Assembly: GCA_022448955.1 (NCBI GenBank)
Contig: JAKVCU010000054.1
Location: 38,303-102,302 of the forward strand
Reading direction: 5' to 3'
From: Saprospiraceae bacterium
GTDB taxonomy: Bacteria; Bacteroidota; Bacteroidia; Chitinophagales; Saprospiraceae
Length of the DNA stretch: 64,000 nt
Made by a program: the position numbers and the translations under genes
Part shown: in pieces, positions 37,941 through 49,500 of the stretch
Position numbering within the stretch: the first letter of the stretch is position 1
How the letters are laid out: the number at the start of each line of letters is the position of its first letter
The notes under the pieces: model-generated
Database searches by the model: none
Told to the model about the DNA's origin: nothing
What the model saw: the letters and a program-made list of their open reading frames with translations, nothing else

Positions 37941-39812
37941 ATGAGCAAACCCATAATCTATGCTGCTTTTGCCAATAAAGATGATAATCATCTTCCTCTA
38001 TTAAAGCAAGAAAGTAGTGAAGTTAAAGATGCACTTAGGGTATTAGAAACTAGAGACTTTATCAAAGTAGAAAGAGAAGAGAGTGCAGAAATCAAAGATA
38101 TCATTAATACCTTTTCTAGTTATCCGAACCAGATTAGTATTTTCCATTATGGTGGTCATGCCGAAAGTGATTTATTACAATTAGAAGATGCTGATGCCAA
38201 TGCAAAGGGACTTGCCTCTATCCTTGGAGAGCAAGAAAACCTTCAACTTGTTTTTCTAAATGGTTGCTCAACAAGAGGTCATGTAGAAGGGCTTTTCGCC
38301 AAAGGCGTAAAAGCAGTCATCGCTACTAGTGTTCCGATAGAAGATCGAAAATCATTGGTGTTTGCCAGTTCTTTTTATAAAGCACTGGCCAATAAGCGTA
38401 GTATCAAACTAGCTTTCGAATTTGCAAAATCTATTGTAGAAACAGAATTCAAAGATGCTCCAGCCATAGATATTTTTAGAGGAATCGCCATTCCTGAAAC
38501 TTCAGGTACTACTGAAGAAATTCCTTGGGGACTTTACATCCATGATGATGCTGAGGATATTCTTTCATGGCGTCTCCCCTACTACCGCCAAATTGGTCTT
38601 CCAAAAGAAATGATCACCTACATTGGGCAAAACGTCGAATTGAACAAGTACGTGGTGATGGTGCTCGATGAGATGTGTAAATACAACAAAGATATTTACC
38701 ATCAAATGGTAGAAGTCATTGATGGCGAAGAAGTAAAGAAAGACTCTAGCACATATATCGATATAGTCATTCGCAATTTCCCTTGGGTGATTGGTTCTCA
38801 ATTGCAATTGGTTTTACAACAAAAGAAACCAGATCTTAAGCGATTAGAACAATTGGTAAGTACCTATGAAATTACCGCTATTGTTTTATACTACATTTTA
38901 CTTTCTGACGTTTGGGATGGCTTACGCCGAAATAAAATTCAGCCACCTAAAAACTTCATAAAAGATATTAAACAAAGTCGATCGAATATTTTATCGATCA
39001 ACTTTTTACAGCAAATTTCAGATTTATATGAATTTGCTCAATCAAAGGAGATCGAATTATTTGTGCCTGAGTTTGAAAAATTCTGCTTAGAAATAAAGGA
39101 CAGTGGGTCACATTTAGCGAAAGCGAATGGCTACTTAGAAAAACTTAAAGGTAAATTTGCGGAAACACCTGTAGATCAACTAGTCAAAGCGTGTACTACT
39201 GCTGAACAAGCCTTAGCAGTCGTACTTCGTAGCGCAGCATTCCTTGCAGATTATAAAATGCTTACCGTAAGGAATATCACTATTGATAACCCTCGCTATA
39301 AGAAAAAGACTTATGAACTTGACCTAGGAAAATTAAACGCTATTGTCAATACAAGCTTAAGTCTTTATGAAGATGATGCAAAAAAACGAAAAGAGAGTTA
39401 TGCCAATTGCAACTCTATCATCATGGTTCCATCTGAAAAAGATATGCGACAATCGCTCAATTTATCACCTTTTATAATTGATAAGAATACCTTCTTGAAT
39501 AACCATCATATTGATCTATTTATTTATGGTTTTGAAGAAAAGGATGCTTATCATTACATCGCTATTAAGCATAGCATCTTTATCGCGCTAGAAAATCAAA
39601 AGGGTACTGATATTATTGATACTGATATGACCTTACTTACCTTTGAAGAAGGTAAAAACATTACCCAAAAAATCCAAGAGAAGGAAGATGACTTTGGCTT
39701 TGGTGAAGCATTTGGATTTGAAGAAACAGATGTGGTTACCAAAGATAGTCCAAAGGTTTTCACCTTATTAGAAGAACAATTTGAACAATTCAAAACAGAC
39801 TTTAGTCTTTAA
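37941..39812 (+). CDS. CHAT-domain caspase-like protease with long C-terminal domain
   Basis: 623 residues. Residues 1-200 are a CHAT (caspase HetF-associated with TPRs) peptidase domain. The catalytic His is in SIFHYGGHAESD (His73) and the Cys in LVFLNGCSTRG (Cys109), each at the end of a hydrophobic strand as in clan CD proteases. It is followed by the family's GVKAVIATSVPI and FYKALANKRSI segments. The remaining about 420 residues are helical, match no domain I recognise, and lack transmembrane segments. No TPRs are obvious. The next gene, 12 bases downstream, is a STAND-type NTPase, the usual partner in NTP-dependent conflict systems. The protease is probably held inactive until the NTPase senses a trigger; this is inference. 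Confidence 0.85.
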   Translation: MSKPIIYAAFANKDDNHLPLLKQESSEVKDALRVLETRDFIKVEREESAEIKDIINTFSSYPNQISIFHYGGHAESDLLQLEDADANAKGLASILGEQENLQLVFLNGCSTRGHVEGLFAKGVKAVIATSVPIEDRKSLVFASSFYKALANKRSIKLAFEFAKSIVETEFKDAPAIDIFRGIAIPETSGTTEEIPWGLYIHDDAEDILSWRLPYYRQIGLPKEMITYIGQNVELNKYVVMVLDEMCKYNKDIYHQMVEVIDGEEVKKDSSTYIDIVIRNFPWVIGSQLQLVLQQKKPDLKRLEQLVSTYEITAIVLYYILLSDVWDGLRRNKIQPPKNFIKDIKQSRSNILSINFLQQISDLYEFAQSKEIELFVPEFEKFCLEIKDSGSHLAKANGYLEKLKGKFAETPVDQLVKACTTAEQALAVVLRSAAFLADYKMLTVRNITIDNPRYKKKTYELDLGKLNAIVNTSLSLYEDDAKKRKESYANCNSIIMVPSEKDMRQSLNLSPFIIDKNTFLNNHHIDLFIYGFEEKDAYHYIAIKHSIFIALENQKGTDIIDTDMTLLTFEEGKNITQKIQEKEDDFGFGEAFGFEETDVVTKDSPKVFTLLEEQFEQFKTDFSL

Positions 39813-39824
39813 CCCTAGAATCAT

Positions 39825-40916
39825 ATGAATAGCCCATTTAAGTTCTTGGATGCTTATCAAAAAGATGATTTTGAGCGTTTTTTTGGAAGAGAAAAAGAAA
39901 CTGCACAATTATATAATGCTGTATTTGCCTCTAATCTAACTTTAGTGTATGGTGCTTCTGGAACTGGAAAAACCAGCTTAGTCAATTGTGGTTTGGGAAA
40001 TAAGTTTTATGATACAGATTGGCTTCCAATTTTCATTCGTAGGGAAAGTAATATTGATAGCTCTTTGCGTAAAGCTATCCATAATAAGCAGGATAACAAA
40101 AGTGTAGGTCTTGATGCACCTATCCGCAAGAAAATTAAGCAACTTTATTTAGATCATTACAAACCCGTTTATCTAATTTTTGACCAATTTGAAGAGTTGT
40201 TTATTTTGCCGAAAGGCCAAGCGGCTAAAGCCGAACAAGAAAAATTCTACAAAACGATTGCCAATATACTTCAAGCTGGTTTACAAGCAAAAATCATTAT
40301 TATCATTCGCGAAGAGTGGATTGCATTTTTAAATGAATTTGAAAAGGTTGTTCCTTCTCTTTTTGACAATCGTCTGAGGATTGAAAAAATGAATGATAAA
40401 AATATTTACAGGGTAATTAGTGGTACCTGTAAATATGAAAAAATCGAAGTGAGCCAGCCAAGCAAAACGATACTACAAATTATTGACAACTTAAAAGATC
40501 AAAGAAAAGAAAGAATTGATCTTACCAATTTGCAAGTATATTTAGACCGCCTGTGGCGTACTGATGTGGAACGTAAAGAACTAAAGACTACCCAAAAAGT
40601 AGAAAAAATCACCTTTGATCCCGCATTAGTGAAAGAAGTAGGAAAAATGGAAAATGTTCTTTCTGATTTTCTGGACGAGCAACTTAAGTTAATTGAAGAA
40701 AAGCTAAATACCAGAGGTATCGAAAATAGCAAGGGCTTACCATTAGAAATCCTATTTACACTGGTTACAGAAGATGGTACTAAACAAGCATTAAATACAG
40801 ATGAAATCATTGACAATTTGCCCAAAAACAGAAAAATTTCTAAAATGGACTTTGATTTTTGTGTTGAAGAATTCAAAAAAATTAAGATTCTGAGAGCAAT
40901 TGAAGCCAGTGAATAG
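39825..40916 (+). CDS. STAND-type P-loop NTPase (nSTAND-like), short form
   Basis: 363 residues. N-terminal NPFK-like FKFLDAYQKDDFERFFGREKE leads into Walker A YGASGTGKTSLVN (residues 43-52) and Walker B PVYLIFDQFEELF (about 114-126, Asp then Glu-Glu). The sensor-1 arginine IIIIREEWIAFLNEFEKVVP and the NRLRIEKM region also follow the novel-STAND family pattern. A winged-helix-like segment ends with KKIKILRAIEASE and the stop. From memory of the family, related proteins continue past this point (RYELRHDSLA and a long sensor region), which is missing here. It is coupled to the CHAT protease gene (12-base gap) and likely acts as its ATP-dependent switch. Confidence 0.85.
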   Translation: MNSPFKFLDAYQKDDFERFFGREKETAQLYNAVFASNLTLVYGASGTGKTSLVNCGLGNKFYDTDWLPIFIRRESNIDSSLRKAIHNKQDNKSVGLDAPIRKKIKQLYLDHYKPVYLIFDQFEELFILPKGQAAKAEQEKFYKTIANILQAGLQAKIIIIIREEWIAFLNEFEKVVPSLFDNRLRIEKMNDKNIYRVISGTCKYEKIEVSQPSKTILQIIDNLKDQRKERIDLTNLQVYLDRLWRTDVERKELKTTQKVEKITFDPALVKEVGKMENVLSDFLDEQLKLIEEKLNTRGIENSKGLPLEILFTLVTEDGTKQALNTDEIIDNLPKNRKISKMDFDFCVEEFKKIKILRAIEASE

Positions 40917-41549
40917 ATAGTTTTTTAAAAAAGTAGCCTTCTAAATCAAAATATATTTTTTTATTAAATATATTTTGCTTATATTTGTCATGAACAACAA
41001 CCCACTCTACCCAATTCTTGAGCCGATAGTCCATCGGCATTTTCCAAAAAGATCACAATTGCTATTGAAAAGATAATCTATTTCAATAGTAGCCCTCGCC
41101 ACAGGGGGACAAGCTGGTGGGGGCATTTTCTTTGGGATAAAGAGATGAAATATCTCAATTAATGCACATAAAATATATATTTATATTACTTTTATCACAT
41201 CTAAGCCATTTAGTGTAATCGTTTAGGCTTAGAAATTTGGAATAATTACAAGGAGGAGGTGTGGACTATACTTTTGTTAACTCCCTTCACATTCATGACC
41301 TAAAATTTATGGTCAGTCAATTATACGCGTCAACCTTGAACTGTACCATATCTCCTCACTTTCTGAACAGTAAGCATTACATTTGTTATTTTCCTACCAT
41401 TTTTCACTGCAACAAAGGCTATCCATTAAACGTTTTTAAAAAAAAGTATGCTCAACTATGCAAAAGCAATATTTATAGCATCTTTATAATAATCATGTAT
41501 ATCTTTTTAGTTTAGATGATGTTTTTTTCTTCAGTTATAATTCAAGAAT
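40917..41549. other. intergenic region after the CHAT/NTPase pair
   Basis: About 630 bases. The first part has a promoter-like box and three successive hairpins (see the ncRNA candidate). The second part contains AAGGAGGAGG upstream of a GTG-initiated 84-codon frame (41261-41515), whose product has no protein-like features and is not called. Confidence 0.5.
40980..41130 (+). ncRNA. candidate structured small RNA downstream of the NTPase gene
   Basis: TATATTTG (40980-40987) fits the -7 consensus, though no TTTG lies at -33. Three hairpins follow in line: GCCGAT/ATCGGC at 41022-41038; CTATTGAAA/TTTCAATAG at 41062-41089; and a GC-rich one at 41092-41124 (GCCC and CCACAG against CTGGTGG and GGGC, with bulges) followed by ATTTTCTTT. 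A 28-codon frame from ATG 40990 overlaps the first hairpin. It could be an sRNA, a leader peptide with attenuator, or remnants. Confidence 0.35.
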
Positions 41550-43532
41550 ATGGCTAGATATTTCTTCTATTTTTTTCTATTAACTTTTATAGTGGCTTGT
41601 ACTTATACTCAAAAAATTAGAGATGGAAGAACAGCCCATGATAGAAAACAATATGCAGTAGCTGTAAAATTTCTAAAAAAGGAATATGATAAAGCAAAGT
41701 CAAGAATTGAAAAAGGACGTCTGGCTTATTTACTAGCAGATTCTTACCAAGCGCTCAATCAAAGTGATCAGTCCATTCAATGGTATCGAAAAGCCTACGA
41801 TAATCAGTTTGGTATCAATGCATTAAAAGATTATGCTTACTCTCTAAAAAAGGCAGAGCGCTATGAAGAGGCTGCTTTAGCCTTTAAAGAATTAGGACTT
41901 GAAATTGGTAGCCCCTACGAATACCGAAAAGAAATAGAAGCCTGCCAAGCTGCAATTAAATGGAAAAAAGACAATAACCTATCTTACGTCGTACAATTAG
42001 TAGATTTTAATACAGGTTTTGCTGATTATGCACCTGTTCCTTTTGGGAATAATCAACTTATTATTACTTCTGATCGCAAGGGAAGTACTGGCGAGGAGCA
42101 GTATAATTGGACAGGTAACGATTTCTCTGATTTATTCTTAGTTGATTTAAATGCTAATACCGTTCGTCTTTTTGACAATAAAATCAATACAGAAGAAAAT
42201 GAAGGTACCGTAACCTTCAATGAAGGTTTCACAGAAATGGTTTTCACACGTTGCTTCAGCGAAACGGAAACAGAAGATGCATATTGCCAATTAATGATTA
42301 GTAGTAAATCAGCCGATAGTTGGTCGGTACCAAAGCCTTTGCCATTCATCAAAAAAGGAGTAAATTATGGCCATCCTAGCCTCTCTAAAGATGGTCAAGA
42401 ACTATACTTTTCCAGCAATGACCCTGATGGTTGGGGGGGATATGATATTTACCTAAGTAAACGAGATAACAATGTATGGACAGCGCCCCAAATATTAAGC
42501 AGAAGTGTCAATACAGAAAGAGACGAAAAATTTCCATTTATCTATCAAGATACGCTTTACTTCTCTTCTAATGCTCATATTGGAATGGGAGGATTAGATA
42601 TCTTCAAAAGCTACAAATTATCAAATGGAGGATGGTCATCTGCAAAAAATATGAAACCACCTATCAACTCTGGCGGCGATGATTTTGCCTTTATTATTGA
42701 TCAAAGCATTGCTCCAGAGGGAGATTTACTTCAGGTCGGCTATTTATCCTCTACTCGCGAGGATGGTATAGGAAATGATGATATCTACAAGTACGAAAAG
42801 CGAATCCCTCCTACTCCGCCCGCATTGGAGGAGGTCGTGGAAGAAGAGGACTATAAACTTATCCTTGATGTTTATGTACTTGAAAAGATATACGAAAATG
42901 AGGGTGATCCCAACAGTCAAATATTGGGTCGTAAACCACTGAATGAAAGCGAGTTAACGATCACTATTGGTGGCAAAATACAGAAAATAACAATTGGCGA
43001 AAATGGACTGTATCGAATAGAATTGACTGAAGATACCGACTATGGTTTCTTAGGAAGTAAAGAAGGGTACTTAAAAGCAGTAAATAAGTTTAGCACAAAA
43101 GGTATTGGTAAAGACCCTGAAAATCCAGTGCAAACCTTTGAACTAGAATTGGTACTTGATAGAATCTTCTTCAATCAAGAAATTGAATTAGAGAATATTT
43201 ATTATGATTTTGACGAATCCTTCATCCGTGATGATGCCAAACCGACCCTAGATGAATTAGTCGCCAACCTCAAACTCAATCAAGAATTGGTGATTCAGCT
43301 TGGTTCGCATACCGATTGTCGAGGCCCTGCAAGATATAATCAGGATCTATCCCAGAAAAGAGCACAATCTGCAGTAGATTATTTAATTGAAAAAGGAATA
43401 TCTCCTGAGCGCCTTTCGGCAAAAGGTTATGGTGAAAATGAATTAGCAGTGGATTGTATTTGTGCGAGATGTAGCGAGGAAGAGCATCAAGAGAATAGAA
43501 GAACAACTTTTACTATACTAGATGCTAATTAA
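41550..43532 (+). CDS. PorE-like OmpA family lipoprotein (TPR - propeller - OmpA)
   Basis: 660 residues with a lipoprotein signal (LTFIVAC). Domains in order: TPR-like helices (about 30-140; LAYLLADSYQALNQSDQSI); a WD40-like PD40 beta-propeller (about 150-410; HPSLSKDGQELYFSSNDPDGWGGYDIYL); a carboxypeptidase-regulatory-like beta-sandwich (about 440-530); and a C-terminal OmpA peptidoglycan-binding domain (IYYDFDESFIRDDAKPTLDELV, GSHTDCRGPARYNQDLSQKRA). This order matches PorE, the T9SS outer-membrane lipoprotein tethered to peptidoglycan, and its many Bacteroidota paralogues. It lies next to a huge T9SS-exported adhesin. A direct T9SS role is inferred. Confidence 0.85.
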   Translation: MARYFFYFFLLTFIVACTYTQKIRDGRTAHDRKQYAVAVKFLKKEYDKAKSRIEKGRLAYLLADSYQALNQSDQSIQWYRKAYDNQFGINALKDYAYSLKKAERYEEAALAFKELGLEIGSPYEYRKEIEACQAAIKWKKDNNLSYVVQLVDFNTGFADYAPVPFGNNQLIITSDRKGSTGEEQYNWTGNDFSDLFLVDLNANTVRLFDNKINTEENEGTVTFNEGFTEMVFTRCFSETETEDAYCQLMISSKSADSWSVPKPLPFIKKGVNYGHPSLSKDGQELYFSSNDPDGWGGYDIYLSKRDNNVWTAPQILSRSVNTERDEKFPFIYQDTLYFSSNAHIGMGGLDIFKSYKLSNGGWSSAKNMKPPINSGGDDFAFIIDQSIAPEGDLLQVGYLSSTREDGIGNDDIYKYEKRIPPTPPALEEVVEEEDYKLILDVYVLEKIYENEGDPNSQILGRKPLNESELTITIGGKIQKITIGENGLYRIELTEDTDYGFLGSKEGYLKAVNKFSTKGIGKDPENPVQTFELELVLDRIFFNQEIELENIYYDFDESFIRDDAKPTLDELVANLKLNQELVIQLGSHTDCRGPARYNQDLSQKRAQSAVDYLIEKGISPERLSAKGYGENELAVDCICARCSEEEHQENRRTTFTILDAN

Positions 43533-43542
43533 TTAATAGGCT

Positions 43543-43575
43543 CTTGTGCGTTCCGCCTTAGACGGAACGCACAAG
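43543..43575. terminator. 13-bp hairpin between convergent genes
   Basis: CTTGTGCGTTCCG and CGGAACGCACAAG are perfect arms around a 7-base loop (CCTTAGA). It has no clear T-run but sits between two convergent stops, so it could stop transcription from both sides. Its core resembles the palindrome at 24891. Confidence 0.6.
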
Positions 43576-43586
43576 GGCTAATAGAA

Positions 43587-46500
43587 CTACTTCGATAAGA
43601 TAATCTTTTCTAAAGCAGCATTCTGCCCATTCAAAAGCACTTGTAGCATATAAGTTCCGCTAGACAAACTACTCATATCCAAACTGATACGCTTTTCTTT
43701 AATTTCACTTGGTGTGGTTCTCCATAAAATCCTACCCAATAAATCATAAAGGATAAATTCAGCTTCCTGAGATTGAATCAGCTGGATATCAATCCAAGTC
43801 TGACTTTTCGTAGGGTTTGGATAAATACTTAGCTGATCAATAAATGCATTATTGATGGTATTGGTCAAAACTGTAAAGGTATTAACCACACAACCTTTAT
43901 CATCTGTAACAACCACTTCGTAAAATGCACCAAGCGTAATATTTTCGATGGTTGGTGTTGTAGCCCCTGTATTCCAGTCGTAGCTATAATCGGGGGTACC
44001 CCCTCCCACTACAGCAGTAATACTCCCTACTTCATCTGGCAAATTAGGATAAATAATGTCAAAATCTACATAGAAAGAATCTGGTTGTGTCACTACAAAT
44101 GGGAACAGCTGTACACATCCATTGTCATCACTGACCTCCAAAGTATAATTTCCTGCTTGCACATTTTCTAAATCTGGAAAAAACTCCCCTCCTAATAAGT
44201 TTCCATCCCGAAACCATTGATAATTGTAGGGCATGAGTCCACCGCTTACATTGGTTAATATCATACCGTCAAATCCATCAAAACAGCTTACTGGCAATGG
44301 AACAGCATTAGGATCAATTGGGGTTGATGGTTCTTCAACTAGAATATTATCTGCAATGATTTCACAACCGTCTGCATCTGTAATCGTTGCAGCATAAGTC
44401 CCTGCGCCAATATTTTCTAGGACGGGGCTAGTAGCTCCAGTATTCCAGATAATGTCATATGGGCTCGCTCCACCCTGAATCGATAAATCGATACTTCCAC
44501 TATTTTCCCCATTACAGAGTACATCAATGCTCATTATATCCACTTCTAATACATCGGAAGGAGAAGTAATTATAAAATTAATAAAATTGGCCATACAACC
44601 TTTATCATCTATAATTTCTAGTGAATAGGTGCCACCATCTACGTTTTCTAAATCTTCCGTCTGCGCAATGACCTCGCCTTGATCATTCATCCAATTAAAT
44701 TGGTAGGGTGGCGTACCTCCACTCGGGCTAATAAATGTACTCCCATTCGAAAGGCCTATACAGCTCACCCCCGTGGTTGAATCTCGTTGAATAGCGATTA
44801 TTTCAGGATCATCTAAAGTAAGCGTCTCAGATTCTGCCACACAACCTGTATTTAAATCTGTAATAGTGACGCTATACTGATCACCGGATGCTAGGTTAAT
44901 ACAACTAACGCTGTCTTCTGCAATTTGAACGATATGTGTGGGTGTAAAATGAAATTCATAAAAGCCAGAACCACCACTCACAATAGCCGTCATACTACCA
45001 TCTGTACTTCCTGGACATGAAATAGGTTCGATATAGAAGGTATCAATAACTACCTTTGGATTATCCTCATCAATTTTAATAATAGTACTTTCCGTTATAC
45101 AGCCTCTACTATCTTCAACAGATAAAATATATTCTCCAGCTTCTAAACCCTCAAAACAACTAGCGTTTGGATTCATAGGTTCTTCTCCATTTAAGAAGAA
45201 AAAATAAGGTGCTATTCCTCCTGTCGCTGACGCGCAAATACTTGGCATAATATTAGGGTCACACAAATCTCCTGTAGGAATCGTCCAATTCAACTTTAAT
45301 TCTTCTGGTTCACTAAGGATGATAATAGTATCTAGAGGGCACATATTTGCATCCGTTATCGTCAACATATAAGTTCCTGCTCCTAGATTAAAGATATCCT
45401 CAGTCATATAAGAATTCTCTGCCTCTTGCCAATGGAAATCATAAGGAGCAATCCCCCCTTCAACGCCTATTTCAATATAGGCGGTTTCATTAGCTTGACA
45501 ATCAATTTCACCAATAGCTTCTACACGTAGATTTAATGCTGGTGGACTTTCAATACTAAGGGTATCCGATACATATTCGCAGCCCTCTTGATCAGTGATT
45601 GTCAATTGATAATCGCCGTCACCTATTCCAAATAAGTCTTCAGATGTACTCATATTACTCCATTCAAATCCAAAATTGCTTCCTCCTGATTCTACTACAG
45701 TGACTGCGATAGCACCATTGTTTTCATTTTCACAAAATGGTTGAACAAGCTCGATAACGACATCAAAAACTTGAGTCGGATCAATTTCAAAACTTTCTGA
45801 ATAAATACAATCCGCTCCATCTGTTACGGTTACCGTATAAATACCAGCCTCTAAATTATTTACTGAAACTAGTGTATCTTCAAGGGGGTTGGTACTCCAC
45901 GCATATTGGAATGGCGCTACCCCAGTTGGCCCCAAATTAATAGCACCATCTGTTTGTCCCAAACAATCTGGCTGAGTAATATTTGCATTCAGTGCTATAA
46001 AGGAGGTTGCTGTTAATTCAGCACTAAATTCTTCTGCGATACAACCGTTGGCATCCGTCACTGTCAAATAATAAGTATCTACCGGAAGAAAATCCGCTGT
46101 TGATCCATCTTGACCATTACTCCATTCATAAGAATAAGGTGTTGTACCACCACTCACACTTACCCCAATACGACCACTTTTATCTCCAAAACAAGCTGGA
46201 TTTTCTAGGGTGAGTAAGCTCACTACCAAAGAATCAGGGCTTTCTATAGTATAAGTCACCATTTCTTGACAACCCAAAAAATCTGTGACCTCTAGGGTAT
46301 ATTCTCCTGCCATAAGATTGCTAACAATGGGTGCGCTACTCCCATTACTCCAATGTAAATCATAAGGAGGGGTGCCTCCTTCAATACTCACTTGTAGATA
46401 ACCATCTTCGGCGCCAAGACAACTTACCGTATGGATAGAATCTAATTGAACACCAATGAATTCAGCAGATTCAAGTACTATTGTTTCGGTAATTGAACAA

Positions 46501-49500
46501 TCATTCACATCTGTAATAGTTACGATATATGTACCACCGATAAGCTCATTAATCGTTTCAGTTACCTCATTATTGCTCCATTCAAAAGTATAAGGAGCAG
46601 TACCACCGAAGGGGGTAAGCTGAATACTTCCATCAGGCGTATTTCCACAAGAAGGGAGTACAGAGTCTGAAATCACTCCTAATTCTGGGGGGGCTTCTAA
46701 CTCAAAATCTAGGATCGTTTCACAAGTACCATTGGAAATAGTCACTTGATACATTCCTGGTGAAAGACCTGACAAGCAGTCCTCTGAACTGCCATCATTC
46801 CAGTTGAAGCTAATTCCATCACCTTGTGTAAAGATACACAGCTCCCCATCAGATGCACCAAAGCAGCTGATGGTTTGGATATCTGTGCTAGTAATTGCAA
46901 ACCCAGGTCCATTTACTAAAACCTCAATGACTGTTTCACAAGCATTTGGAGAATTGTCGGTAAGCGAAATGGAATAGGAGCCTTGCTCTAAATCAAAGAT
47001 AAAAATATCTGAGCCGATTGAATTTCCACTTCCTGTTAGACCAGCATCACTCTCCCATGAAAAAGTATAAGGTGCTATCCCATCCACTGGTGTTAGCATA
47101 ATTTGACCATCATTGGCACCACAAGCACTTACTCCTTGTATAGAACGCATAATTGTATCAATGCTTGATGATGTATTAACGGCAATGCTGTCTACTGAAA
47201 AACAGCCCTCGGCATCTGTAACAGTGACTTTATAATAGTCTGTATCTTCAAAAAGCAGATTAGCTGAAAATGTATTACTTATGGTTGTTGGTCCATTACT
47301 CCATTGATAAGTGAATGGAAAATTAGGGCCATCAGCAATTACATTTGCATTTCCTATTTCTCCTCTACACAAGTCTAAAGAATTAGGATCAAAACTAATA
47401 TCTGGTCCATCTTTAAAAAGAATATTCAACTGATTTTCAACTTGACAACCATAAGTATTCGTCGCCAAATAATAAATCAAGGTATTATTTTCAATGCTAA
47501 TCTCCGTATCTGTAATTTGATTTGCCGCTGTAGCAGGAGAGGCTAAATGAAAAGTCACATCTACCCCAGTAAGGTTCAGGTCTTCAAATACAATACTATT
47601 CAAATCAAATGATTCACCTGGACACAAAGCTGGACTTGATCCAGAAACAGAAGGTTTAGGATGGACCACTACATGTGCAACTGATCTTTCAGACGAAGTA
47701 CAACCCGGGCCACCATTTTCTTCTACATAATAGGTGTAAATTTGTGGCACTGATGTGTTATTAGCGGGCAAACTAGGTTCAAAGGAATTTCCTAGCGCTA
47801 AAAAACTCGCAAAGCCAGTAGGCTCAGAGAACCAATAAATGGGCCTGCCAGTTGCAGGAATACCTTCTAGTAGAGCAGTCTCTCCTGAACAGATGGTATC
47901 GTTAATAACGATTGGAGGAGGTAGGAAGCCATCATCTTCTATTCCATTACAGTTATCATCTATAAAATTGCATAAAATTTCTTCTGCATCTGGATTTACC
48001 AATGGATTTCCATCATCACAATCATCATCATTATCAGCATAACCAGGAGGTGGTATACCATAACAACTAAACAAAGGCGGAAGCTGGCTGTCGCCAAATC
48101 CATCACCATCCATGTCTACAAAATAGGGTATGTTGGGCGCCCCTAAGCTGGAGGAGCCATAAAACGCTATATTGTCTAAAGCAATATCTCCCTCAAAGCC
48201 ATTTGCGCTGGTCGCGATAAACCGAAACTGTAAAATGGTCCCGTCTACAAATTGATTGAAAGCCAGATATTGTTTATTCCACTGATTACCTTGATCTCCA
48301 CTTACCGACCAAAGATTGGTCCAGTTAATTCCATCATTTGTCACTTCAAGTCGTAGCTGCCCAATGTCATCGCCATACATATGGTAATAAAATGAAAAAT
48401 GACACTCATCACTTCCTGCCTTATTAAAAGCTATACAATCAGAAATCAATTCAGCTTCTTTGCCATTGATACAATTATTTCCAGAAGTTTCTATATATAG
48501 GTATTTTCCATCACCATCTACATCAGCAGAGGGTCCCGTATTAGGAGTCACGGTGTTTAAAGCCTTAGGAAACCAATCAAAATCATCATTAGCACTATTT
48601 TGCCACATACCATCTAACATACAGCTGAAGCCGCATGCGGCCACGCATTCTATTTCACTATTAAAGTTTTCGAAAGCGGTAAGCGAGGTAGGTTGACAAA
48701 GTGTTGATGCAGAAACTACACATGAATTAGCAGCATATGTATCTGAATCAGAACAGTACCGTCTAATATAAATGTCATAATCTGTATTTGCCGAAAGGCC
48801 CATAAGCGAAAAAGGTGGGCAAGTAGCCATCACCACTGTACCTTGCCCAGCACTGCCATCTAGGCCCGGCATAAAACCCGGTGCTCCGTATTCAATTATT
48901 GTATTTTCACAATCTGCATCTACCCAATCTAATACCACTGTCGTACTATCCACATTCAGCAGACCTGCATTTTCTATGGGAAGACAGTTAATTTCCTCAA
49001 AAACTAGATGGATAAACTCTAAAGTACCAGCATTGGCTAATTCATGATCACAAATTTGTAGTTGCCAAGTCCCATTAGGATTGCTTCCATCATTGAAGTT
49101 TAGAAAGGACTCTTCAGGAGCATAAGCTTGATCTGTGTAAGGGGGAATAGCATCAACAATCGACTGACAAGCAAATTGCTGTAAAACGCCATAAGCAGAG
49201 CAGTCTTCCACAGAAGGATCGCCAAAATTATCTTTATTTCCACCATTATGGTTGCTTAGCGATATGGTCTGCCCACTTGGTGAGCGAAGTACAAGTTCTA
49301 AATCTCCCATCCAAGTATGTTCGATAAGAAGCCTCAACTCGGATAAATATACATCTACACCAAGCTGTGTTCCAACGATCCCATTTACTTGAATATCAAA
49401 CAAATCAGGGTTTTGGCCTGGTTCATTTTGAGGACAATTATTCGTGCTGATGGATGCACCTAGCAAACAATCTGAAGGATTACTAAGGGTAACTTGTGCT

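Noticed and set aside
41261..41515. 84-codon frame with a GTG start and AAGGAGGAGG in front
   Set aside because: Product is a random-looking mix rich in Tyr, Ile, Cys and His with no domain; Bacteroidota rarely rely on such Shine-Dalgarno sequences, so the purine tract is not good evidence.
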